DNA of 64,000 bases. It comes from Melastoma dodecandrum (lineage: Eukaryota; Streptophyta; Magnoliopsida; Myrtales; Melastomataceae). Of this stretch, positions 9,286-21,300 are shown piece by piece. The DNA is taken from the NCBI GenBank assembly GCA_029817715.1, contig JARUPY010000406.1, forward strand, positions 310,001 through 374,000, written 5' to 3'. Each line of letters begins with the position of its first letter. Within the stretch, counting starts at the first letter, position 1. A program made the position numbers and the translations under genes. The notes under the pieces were generated by a model, which saw nothing but the letters and a program-made list of their open reading frames with translations, was not told the DNA's origin and made no database searches.

Positions 9286-9707
9286 CATCCTTCATTCATC
9301 AGTACCAATTTACGAATATTTCTACTGACTTCAGAATTTTCCATTCTTTCTTGCACGACATTTAACCCTCCCTCATCCACATTAACTCCTACGGCCTGCA
9401 TGTTAGTACCACGCTTACTTCTTGAATTTGCAGGCCTCCCTTCAATTCCAAAATTATTAGAAACTGATATCACATAAACTTCTTGAATGCGTTCACCATT
9501 TGACATGGCAAACTCACACAGCAATCTCACGTCCTCATCATCACCAATAGGCACTAGCACAAAATTAATGCCAAAAGGACCATACGACGGAACGGGATAT
9601 CTATGATATATTTCCAACCTACTTCCTTCGTTTAATCTCATTGCATGAGCAATGACCCTTTTAAAGTTCACATAATCGATATCAAAAGGCACTTTTATAC
9701 GTTTCAC
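9286..9707 (-). pseudogene. MuDR/MULE transposase N-terminal fragment, cut by the Tat insertion
   Basis: The minus-strand frame reads KRIKVPFDIDYVNFKRVIAHAM, then YHRYPVPS and VPIGDDEDVRLLCEFA, the pattern of the N-terminal domain of plant MuDR-type transposases (a basic start, RYPV, then DDEDV). The frame opens at a GTG and seems to begin a little upstream in another frame (about 9760), so the start is uncertain. After 9286 the frame runs 17 codons into the LTR and stops at 9234; those codons are LTR, not gene. The rest of the transposase would lie on the other side of the retrotransposon, before the window. Confidence 0.65.
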
Positions 9708-9759
9708 TGGACCCTTATTATAACGTACTCATTCACTACCATGGATAACCCTCCCACTT

Positions 9760-12300
9760 CCATACAACAGCAAATGTACGTGCGACATTAGAACGTATGA
9801 TAATACTTATGATTTAGTGAATAGATTATTCGAAATTTCAAAAACCTACAATAATACAAACACAAACCATTAATTATGTACCAAATTACACAAAAGCACC
9901 TTAATTATATCACAACTTTGAAATAATTTTAACTTTCAAATCAACTAAATCACAAATTGACATAATTTTAATTAAATCCGAATTTTGACAACCTAATCCT
10001 AAATTGACCTAATTTTAACTAAAATTCGTAATTTGAGCTAATTTCTATCGAAAACACTAATTTACCCTATTTCCAACCAAATACACTAAATTTTACCTAA
10101 TTTTAATCGAAAACCCTAATTTGACCTACTTTAACCTAAACCCTAAATTTACTTAAATCAACAACAAAATCACCTAATAGTAAATTAAGTACCTTTAAGA
10201 CAAATGGTCGTGACGGGGAAGCGAGCGGGTGGAGGGTCGGGCGTCAGAGGGGGCCGAGACGGGAGGGTGTGTCGGAGGGCTTGTGAGGGCGTGGGAAGAG
10301 GAGGGAAATCGGAGGATGAGGGAAGTCGGTCGTTTGAGGAGGGCGTCGAAGGAGGAGGATTGTCAGCCATCGGGGGTCTTGTAGCGGGCAGTCGGGCGTT
10401 ACGAGGTTGGGAAAGAGGAGCTAGGGTTCGCACGAAGTTCGGGGGATAGAACCCGACTTCCTTCCTTGGTAAAACCCGCCCCTGGTCAGACTCTAAAACG
10501 CCCTTCCAAGCGAGGGGCAAATTTCGCCCAAGTGTTGTAGGGGCGGGTTTTGTATTCCCAGGAGGGGCGACGCGCGTTTTGAAATCGCGCCCACATGCCT
10601 GTTCCCGGATGCCGCATGAGGACGGGTTTTCAAAACCTGCCCCTTCCGAACTACATGGAGAGTACGTTTTGAAACCGCGCCCTCTTTATTAAATAAGGGG
10701 CGCGTTTTCGACGGTAAAACAGTATTTTACGAAACTGGGACCGTATTTCGTAATTTTTTTTTTTAAATCTAACAGTATTTCCGTATAAAACTCGAGCTCG
10801 ATAAGGCCTAAACTTTTTGTTAGACGCATAAGGACGACTTCAGATTAACTAATGATTCATTATGACCAAAATGTACTTAGAAAAAAATTATCGGTCTACC
10901 GATTAAAATCGGCACTAGAAATCCGGAGAATTTGTACGGATTTATGGTTAATTTAAAAAAGGCAAAATATATGTTTATGGTATTAACTTTAAGTCAACTT
11001 TTTGTTTTGTTACTATTTTAGTTTGTTACATAATTTTGTCACCAACTTTCATTTACATATTAATTTTGGTCAATCTTGAATTTCTTCTAGCAAAAGCCAA
11101 ACAAGACCTTAATATAGTCTGACCCATGTTTTATAATAGTGGAGTTCTAAGCTCTCATTCATTCACCTCATAATTTACTTCACACGTTACAATGACCTCC
11201 CAATAAAGCAATCAACCGACCTTCATCAATTTTGTGTATTTTTTACTGCATCAGTAACTATCATCCAACTCCGGCTTCCAACTCACTCTGGCCATCGAAA
11301 TTTTAAAATAAAATAATATACGAGATGTTTCAATATTATTTATCATTTTTCTTAAATTTTTTTCTTTTTTATTTAATAAATGAAAATTGTGTCTTAAGGC
11401 ATGTTTGGCTTTCGCGCGATAAAATGTAAGATTGGCCAAAATCATAACAAAAGTTGATGATTAAATTATAAAACAAACTAAATTAATGGAAAATAGAAAG
11501 TTGGCTTAAAGTTGAGACCATAAATCATATTAAACTTTTTCAAAGTAAAAAATGAAATATTTCTTTTTTGTAAAATTAAAATAGCAAATAACACTTTTAA
11601 AAATTAAAGTCGAGGAAGACGTTAGAAATAGAACCCTTGAGCTTTCCTAGGTGAGACGCATTTGTGGAAGTAGGCTATCCGCGACTTTAAAAAAACACGC
11701 AGTTTTTTACTTTTTATTAGATGTTGAATGATTCCAGCAAATATAAAAGGGAGTTCCACCGCCTAACATAAACACAAGTTTTGAAAACCCAACCCGTTTT
11801 CGATAAAAGAAAGACAACATAGACTCATTTTCAAAACCCGGCACTTTGTAAAATCGAAAAGAAGTTTTCAAAACACGCTAGCGACAATAAATACGTAATT
11901 TCTAAAACTTTCGAACATATTTATGAATTTTTTTAAAACCTAACAATATTTCCATCCAATCCTCTACAATCATTTATCCAGAATACAGTTAAAAAGGCAG
12001 CAACCATAACACTAGTCAATGTATCTTCACGGCTAAATATCTGTACATGCAGCAACTACCCAGAATTACATGGTATCCACTGACCGATTCACTGGTTTGC
12101 TTCATTCATTTTGGAGTTACTGTCCGGAGCTTGTCCTACAGGTTGGTGGTAGATGCGGCAAAATCGAAGCCATTCAGAACTTACCAATCCCCGTTCCCAG
12201 CATCTATTACTACGAAGACGGATATCTAATATCGCAAAAGAAACCCCTGATCCTGTACCTGTAATCCTTCCAGCTTAATATTACTTGCGTGTCACGTCAG
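9760..12300. other. intergenic or old-transposon DNA, no supported gene
   Basis: 9840-10190 is AT-rich with drifting CCCTAA/CCTAATTTT-like words, loosely telomere-like but not an array. 10200-10470 is a GC-rich block with a proline-rich ORF on the minus strand (10185-10520) that I do not trust. 10500-10720 has repeated GGGGCGGGTTTT / GTTTTGAAACCGCGCCC words in both orientations, and similar AAAACCC words recur at 11780-11880. These may be subterminal parts of the MuDR-like element at 9286-9707. Otherwise nothing is recognisable. Confidence 0.5.
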
Positions 12301-12309
12301 ACTTCCCTC

Positions 12310-15300
12310 CTACCCGTTTCTTCCAAAGTTTCTGCAAGCAGCAGCGAACCGAGAGTCAAGGGCGACCCGACGTGTACAATAACTGAAGGAAGAAGAGAGC
12401 AGGGGGAAGGTTAGTACCAGAGGTTCGTCATCCGGGATTTCTGTCTCCTCGGTGGGGGAAGAGTTTGCAGATCTCTTCCTCGACTTTGCTCCGCTCTTTG
12501 ATCTGCTCGTTCCCATCCTTTTCTTCTTCTTCTTTGGGCTCTTTTCTTCTTCCTCACTTGCTGGTGGTTTCGGAGAAACCTCTCCATCGTCAGATTCACA
12601 GTCACCCGGTGGAGTACTATTATCTGTGTCGCTAAGGCCATCCTTTTCATCCATTAGCACATCGAATTTTGGGGTTCCTCCTGGCTTTTTAGTCAGTTTT
12701 CTATTATTAAATGACCGGAGATTTTCATCTGATTCATTCCCTAGTGTATGGCCGTCATCCTCTTCTTCAAAATGAGGTTCTCCCGTGCCTACAGTCAAGC
12801 CTGTTGACAGTTGCTGAATGGTTTATAGCTTTTTCAGAAAGTCATATGGGTGATTCATTGATCTGTAGGATGATTACCTGCTTCGATCTGGTCATCATTG
12901 CCGGTAGAGGTCGTCTCGGCATCAGCTAAGTCAGAAACCCCTTTGCCCTCCTCGCCACTGTCTGTTTCTTCCTGACATCTTTTCTTTTGCTTCGAAGTTT
13001 TCTTTGGAGTTCTTTTCCTTTTGGCTCTACTAATCATCAGCAAATTACTTCTAATTGAACAAAACACACCAGGAGTCTATAAATGGGATAAAAAAATATG
13101 TACTCACATCTTCTCCGAATCATTGAGCCCTCGATATGCGGAGAGAACCTTGTCTTTCTGATCAGGTGACCTGTAAGATTTGTTAAGGAAAAGGGAATGA
13201 ATAATGCAACGAAACTGAAAACATGCACACAAGCAAAAAGTTAACAAAATATGCACAATCTTGAGAGGGTTAAATAATCAAACTTACCCTCTCTTGGTAG
13301 AATTAGCCTTCAACAACTTTAAATTCTGCATTTTGAAGGAATATGTTATGACACAGACCTTTTATTTGGAAAAGGGATAGTCTGATTAGAGATTTCAAAA
13401 AATGACAAAATATTTACCTTTGCGAACTTATTCCCTTTGTTCACTATCTCCCATTTCTCCTTCTCCAAATTGAGAATTTCAACATCACCATCGTCATAGA
13501 GTACCTTCAGTGGTAATTGAGGTAAATCAAAATGAGAGTAACAAGCACATCCCCAATATATGAGGAACATTGATCATTTACATAATCTACGCAAACCAAG
13601 CAAACCATGCATAGACATATGATAAATCAAGATTTCATGATGTGCATGCTCTCCAGAAAGAGAGCAACCTCAGACATGATTGCACGCATTGTCTATGTGT
13701 GCAAAGAAAGTAAAAGGCAAGGCAACTTACTACATGTCTGTTTCTTGATAGGTCATACGATTTAACAGTGCCTTCATAGAACCTGTACATTTAGACAACA
13801 ATGAGGAATGTTTAAAGAAATAACCTATAAGCTATGGCTCCACACGAAAACAAGGACCATGGACCATTAGTCTATTTTGCCCAATAGGGCAATAACTTTC
13901 AAAATTCTTGATACAGGGTTGAGAAATCGTTGTTGGGAACAAGAAGTTCCATTTGTAAAGAACTCGCTGTTGGGAATAGTGTTCTCCCCTTCCTTAGGAA
14001 AAAACCCTTCCAACTAGGGCTTTTTTCCAACAATGAGTTCCTTAGAAAAAAGCCCTTCCAACTAGGGCTTTGTTCCAACAATGAGTTCTTTGTAAAATCG
14101 AACTCGTTGAACAACGATTTTTCGACCAATTTCGAAATTTTAAAACTTTGTGCCTTAAACAGCAAATTACTTTGCGGACCAACGTTAATGGGGAACAAAG
14201 CTTGGTAAGAGACTTGTAAAAATAGGTGGTAATTAAGCTGCACATGTGGCTGTTAAAAATTAAGCTGAACCATTCTTGCAGGGTCTGCACATCATAAAAT
14301 TTTGATAGAATGATATGTTACTCACTGCTTATCCATTGGCCACCAAACTTTAATCCGGCATCCAATTAAATCTTCCAGGAGACTTTCACCTTCTTTAGAT
14401 ATGCACTGCATTGCAAGACCAATTGTGCCACCATTATCGATAGTAAATTTTAGCCGTTAAATCAACATCAACTAGGCATCAATTACTCTACAATATAGGA
14501 TTTTCAATGAGTTGTCCTTAACTAAGCATTTTGTTACTCATTTGACGAATCCCAGTATTCTCAAATTGGCAAATAAAATACAAATTATGACACAGCAAGG
14601 GCTACAAGAAACCCTCAGCAGGCATCAGAAATCAGAAGGCACACTGTGATAGATCAGATAATTCAATTATCCACAAGAAACAGGCAACACACTACTTAAT
14701 TATTCTCTCAAAGAACCCCAGCTCATAATGTGACAAGCATAAGTACCTTTGTCAAAACAGACATATTTTTTCTTTTCTTCCTTGGGGATACTGTCATAGC
14801 CTTCGCCTTTCTGGTGTCAACCGTCTCTGTCTCTTCAGCATCCCTGGACCTCTGAAAGAGAGAAATTATTGTAGCAATAACGATCTAACATATGGATATA
14901 TTCCTATAAAATCAAATATATACACCTTGTCATCATCATCAAGGACTTCTCCACCTTCATCAGCATGATCATGGGGAACACCTTTTCTGGAACGTTTGGA
15001 CGTTGAAATAAAAGCCTTTGGAGATTTGGAGACCAGTAATGCAGAATCAGCCAAGAACCCATCATCCCTAGACTCATTAGTACCTGCACCAACAACACTG
15101 AAAATTAGTATGGGGGAAATATGCAGTTATGACACGCTAATGGAAGATGCTTCAACACACATTTTGGTGTTGACTTCCTTTGTTTAGCAATTTGGCTAGG
15201 TGTGGCATCACTATCATCACTTTCTTCGCCAATCTGATAGTTTGTATCCGACTTCCTTTCATTCTTGGGACGTCGTACTTCATGACCATTTATAGACTCT

Positions 15301-18300
15301 ACTCTGCCACATATGTCCATTGTGTCTAAATTTATCTGCCTGACCATATTCAACACATCAAGATCTTTCTCCGCCTTGAGTTCCTCAGGTAGAGACTGCC
15401 TTTTTTCCTTCTTCCCTTTAGTTCCTCGCGATTTCAGTCGCTTCATCATTTTCCCCAGAGGCAGTTCCTTTTCATCACTCCCAGTGATATCCCTATTGTC
15501 CACAGCATCTACGAGATTCTAGTAAAACCCCCAAAAACAGAAAAGAAAAGGAAATTTAGAGAGAAAGGAGTATGGGGCAGCACTAATCTGACATACAGAA
15601 GGATGGAGATGAAAACAGAGTTAATGGGAGTCTTTTGAAAGAACATACGCTGTTTTCTGTTTCCAGTTTGAGCGATTCAAAGTGAGCCAATGCATTCTCA
15701 TCGGCTAACCAGGTCTTGCCTTCAGACACCTATCCAGAGACAGAAAAGATATTTCACCTTCTTTCAAATTGGAGTCTCATGCATATACAATTTAGCAGTT
15801 TAAAAAACTGAGGCAGCTTGTGCCTGACCCGTGCCAAAGCTGAATGGCTTGTTACAACTTTCTGAATGGCAAGGTATAAAGAAAGCAATGCATGGAACTT
15901 GGCCAATGCACTATCATAAGATTTTTGATCTTTTTGGTTCGGTTCAGATGAAAACACTGTACAGTATGCTCACCCTCAAACACAAGAGACACTTCAGTAC
16001 TGTTACAATACCTCTGCGAAATACACTTCTTTGACAAAGTGACTTTTGTTTTCACAAACAATTAGAAAATGCAACAGAGTTACAAGGTGCTTTCAATGAG
16101 CATCAACTCACCTCTGTCTGGCCCTCAGGAATATCACATGACCTGTAAAGCATTGACGGCAAAGGAACTGCATGAAGACCTTCTGATACATTAACCTCTA
16201 ATCCAGTTAACTTCTTCACAATAAATAGTCCAAGGTCACAAAGAGCATATGATTTCTGCCAAAATCAACCACATAGTTACATATATGCAAACCCAAATCG
16301 AGAAGGTAGGGGATGCTAAGACGCTGGTGCAGGCATTGGTCTCTTTAACAAAGGACGCATGACAGAAATGTACCACACTGAAGCTTTAAGATAAATAAAA
16401 ATGATTTCGTTAACACCTTTGTTTTAGCAGCATCAACAACATCCTCTGAAAGTTTAATATTCTGCAATACAGAAAGTACAATCGTGACATTCTCGTCATC
16501 CTTCTTTGAACCGGGCTCTGACTTCCTTTCATCATCTCCATTAACTAGAGTGGAAAGAAAGTAATACAACTGCCTGCATGAGAAAAGAACGCCAATTGGA
16601 TTTAGAAATGTACAAAAAATAAATACCAGATTAACCAGTTATAAGCCAATGCTTTCAACAAAAAATAGCCCAAAATACCTCTCTGTCGAGAAAAACATAT
16701 TCTTTATCAACTGGCCCTAGGTGTGCTCAAAACGAAAATATACCTGTACAGTGACTCAAAAGCATGGGCGTCCTTGCATTCGTCAACCTCAGGACATGAA
16801 TGGTGAGCGAGGGTATGTATTAGGTAGGTGATAATGGATTCTGGAAAAGCAACAGGAGGGTTTGCATCACCATGCACAGATTGTTGTCGTGATTTCAACT
16901 GATATTGCATCTGTATGATGTCCGTCAGATTCTGCTTTTCCTGATTTGATCACGATAGATCCACATGAGAAAGCCATATGAAAAAAATCACCAACTCTAA
17001 TTCAGAAGAACGGAGCAAAACAATTTTTCTTAATAAGTGAGCTTCAACCTCATTCAATTCAGACGCCTTTAATTCCCCAGCACCAAATGCGAAGGCACAA
17101 GCATATCTTGCATCGAGTTGACGGTCCTTAATGTAACGATGAATCTTACCAAGGAGACTTCTTCTGGCTTGAGGAAATTCAATCTACCAAAATTAAACGC
17201 AGTTAATCATGGAAAAAATGCAGGAAAACAGAAAGAAAAAGAATCCCCACATTGCAAACTATATTAAAAGTATAAAATTACTGATGGAGCAATTTTTTTG
17301 TTATACCTGTGACATTGTGAGTGTCAAGTGGAAAATATCGAGAGGAATCTTATGCTCCCAGTATTTCGCCAAACGAATTATCGCTTTAGCAGCAGCCAAT
17401 TTCATATGAGCCTTGTCAACTGAACTGGAGAAGTAAAAAAGGTAACTTCAAGCCAACATAAAATGCTATCTCTCACCAAGAACCAACAAAAAGGCAACCA
17501 TCCTGAGAATGTATATTTCCAAAATGTATAAATCTAGATGAAACTATTACACTGGTTGTGGCACTACCTCGATTTAATATCCTCAGAAACCTCTCCATGC
17601 AGCAGTATGGTTTTCAAGGTTGTCAAAAGTTTATCAATATCAGGCCGAAGATTAGCATCTTTTGAAGGCAAGTAACTCTTCACCAACGTTTTGAGACCAT
17701 ATATCTGCAGGCAAGTGTTACGTAAAAAGAACAAGCTAAGAAGGGACCCAAATATTTGTTATTTCTAAATAAAAGGCACATCAACAAATTTTTTACACAT
17801 TCAAGGAACTTTTTGAGCCACTCAAGAGGCCTTTAAATCTAAAAAGTTGAGAGTCCCTTAAAGTGTAACACTGACTTGTAACAACGTCAGGTCAGAAGAT
17901 ATCTTTCTAATATGTAATCTTTTCAAAGTATTGATATTTGAATAACAGTTCACCTTGAAATTTGTAGATCTGTTAAAATTCTACGCAAGTTTAAAAATGG
18001 ACAATGTTGGGTTAAAAATATTTGTACTCGCTTTCATTTCTTCATGCTTGTTCATAATTGATACTAAAGGAAGTTTAAGCACTAGAAAAAATCATTTATT
18101 TTGTAAAAACGAACCTTCAACAAACATGAGTCTGTCAAATTATCCCACTGCGTACTTCCATGAGCAGTCTGCAGCAATGGGCGTACATGATTAAATACAA
18201 ACCGTAGGGGAACAAGGATGTCTGGAATAATGAAAGATACCTGATTTTCTTCCAGCAAAATCTTAGTATGTATGAATTCTTGAATTTCAGTTTCCCTAGT

Positions 18301-21300
18301 TTCAAAAACAGGCATGGCAGTTTGAGCTATGCACCCTAAAGACTGCAGAACTGCTGGTAAATGTGACTTTTCCTCCAACATATCTACCAGCCTCTGCACA
18401 TCACATTAAAGGTAGAGTCCTTATATTTCAATATCCAGCACCATTAAATCTGCAAGAATGAAGCACTATAAGATGAAAACCTTGTACAAGATAGAGAGTG
18501 ACTTCAGACCGTCATCCTTAGTTATTGCTGCAAGAGCATGTACAGCATACTTGGCTTGCCTCCTACTCCCTTCTAGACACAAGGTTTCCAATAAAAGATC
18601 TACAGAACTGACAAGACCAAAATGATTTGTGTCAGTTCATAAACACCTTGTACAAGATAGACACCTGGAATGACAAGGTCACACAAGAGTTGCTTTATGG
18701 TAGTGATACCTTGAAGAATGCGCCAGCTGCTCTCGAATAATCCCACCTGCATTAGCTAATATATTGAGAGATCCCTCCTTGACAATCTCATTGTCATCCT
18801 TAAGACAATTGACCAATTCTTCATCAAATCCCAATAGCAGAGAAGGACTGTGGCGAGAAAGAATCTGACGAAGAAAATTCACAGAAACTACTCACCAATT
18901 GGCTGTAGCCAAAGTAAAGCAAGAAATAAAGGGTGAAAGGAATACCAACAAGCAAACAGAAAACAATGAATTTACTGGTTAGATTTGACATATGTGAACA
19001 ACAGGACGAAGTATGGCCATTACCACAAGGGTATTCATGCAAGACTGGACATAACTGGTATGTCCAGCAAATTTCTGCACGGACGTCTCAAGAAGAATCT
19101 CCCCAACATGTTCCTTGTTGAATAGCAAATATGAGCACTTCAAAGATAGGGTGCTCAGAAATTCATAGAGGCGATGTTTCTCTCCAAGAATCTTCAGCAA
19201 CTCATTCTGTCATTCCAATGCACTATCAGATCATCACAGTCGTAGAAAGAAAAGAGCGAATAAAATATTCTTATTCCATAACTCTTCTTCGTGATAATTA
19301 ACAATTTGAAATGTCAAGTTAATTACAGCATTGCTTACCCGGCATGAATTAGACTGGTCGAAACTAGTGTCTGGATTTAGTAGGCCAGCCAAAAGCTTCC
19401 AGAGATTAGAGTCTTTTATTTGATCAAGTGCCTGGAAATTCTCTTCTGCTTTCTCCGGGTTCGAAAAGAATCGTGACATTAATTTGAAGCAAAACATCAC
19501 TTTCTTATGGATCTCTTGAACGTCTCCACCCTGATGGAAATGACTAATCTCATTTAAATGCCTATCAGGTACATTGTCAGAGGTAGAAGACTCCAGGAAC
19601 ATGTGTACCTGATACTGTCTGAGAGATAAATACCTCTGCATCTCCTGCTGCAACCTACACCAAAAGACATATAACTATTGTCATAATACATCAAGCAAAA
19701 CACTCTATTCATTTAAGAACTTTAACGTCACCACAAACCTCTGCTTTTGCTCGAGTATTCTTTCTAGAGCTTTTACTTCAACCACATCGAATCTCATGAA
19801 GAACCTTACCCAACACTTGACCTTTTCTTTGACTGACATATCACATGGGTAGAGGGATCCATGTAGGACAGATACAATTGACTCCGATCTGCCACAAGAC
19901 CAGAATATCATCAACGTAATGCAATAAAAGATCTCAAAGAGTAGGCATGAGAGACTTTTTTCCACACAGTGTATGCTTATCTCACCGGAAATCTCTATCA
20001 TAGTAGCATCTCAATATCTTTCCAGGAATCCAGTCATATTGACTATTATCAATAGAAGGATTAGGGTTCATGCAATGAAGTCTGAATATATCTGCTAACT
20101 TCTCCATGGTGAACGTTTTGACAAGAGGCTGTATATTGTGAAGAAACATATGAACATCATTGCTTGAGAAAATCAACAACAACACATTGGATGTGTCCTA
20201 CCGATTTGTCACGAAGACGATCGGCTACTACTTTTATGGTTTCTGCTGGGACAACATCTGGAGAACGAGATGCCAAATCGCAGAGCACTTGAACAACTTG
20301 TTTCCGCACATTCTCATCGTAGTCTAGAAGGCGTTCACAAAGTGCAGCTAGACATACACAAACAGTTAATGCTAGTAAGAGAATGCGAGTAGAGACGATA
20401 AAAGTTTTGAACAAGTTTCAAAGAATCAAAACTCACAAATGATCTGAGGAGCTTCAGATCTCAAATGACTAGCCGAAAGGCAGCTCTTTACATGATCAAG
20501 GACAGCCATTCTTATTTCAACGGCCCTATCAGTCAACCTTTTCAAAAAGTCAGAAAATAGTGGCTGGAAAGGTTCTGTAATGGTGCTTTGAGATGAAGAG
20601 AACAGGTCTCCAATTAGTCTAACTGCTCTCAATCGCGTTTCTAGTTGATCAGACTGCACATATCAGTTGCAGAAAAAAGAACTCAGTCCTACAGGATTGC
20701 AATGAATATAATAAATTAAACTAAACCATTTCTTTCAACTGCCATCCGGAACTCCATACTCACATTAAAACCATCAAAACTAGAATTGCAGAATATACTT
20801 TTGCCAAAGAATGTAGAAAATTCAGACAAAGATGAAAAACATGACAGACAGCACAACAAATCTAAGATGGATTTGGCAGTCTAGAAGGCAAGTCTGAACT
20901 ATGAATCCATACTTACCAGAAGCTCTCCAGTGAGATATGGGATAATGCCGATCAATATTTGAGGAGCAGATTGATAGAAATCATATATAACCTCATGGTA
21001 GTCAATCTTTTGAGCAACTGTAGACTCGCCATCTTCAGACATCGATGATACTAGAAATTGTTTCACCCATGGTTCAAGTTTTTCCGCACAGCTCTCCATG
21101 ACTTTCAAGGCTAGCCTCCTCGATGCAGAAGCAGTACCCTGATGGTACAAGAATTAAAAAATATGACCACTTCTGAGACATCAAGGAGGCAGTTTCATAA
21201 TTGTTTCTTGAAAAACCGATATCAAGGAAAAGCTGCAAAGCAAATAGAGATGCTTACAACTTTATTTCGTCCTAAGGTAGACAGTAAAACAAGCATCAAG

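Noticed and set aside
9960..10160. CCCTAA-containing stretch as interstitial telomere repeat
   Set aside because: Words are irregular and separated by AT-rich filler; no tandem array of the heptamer.
10185..10520. 111-codon proline-rich ORF on the minus strand
   Set aside because: Composition follows from the GC-rich block; no domain, no splice context, and opposite frames are open as well.
12452..12775. Plus-strand ORF rich in Phe and Ser
   Set aside because: Shadow of the Lys/Glu-rich last exon of PDS5.
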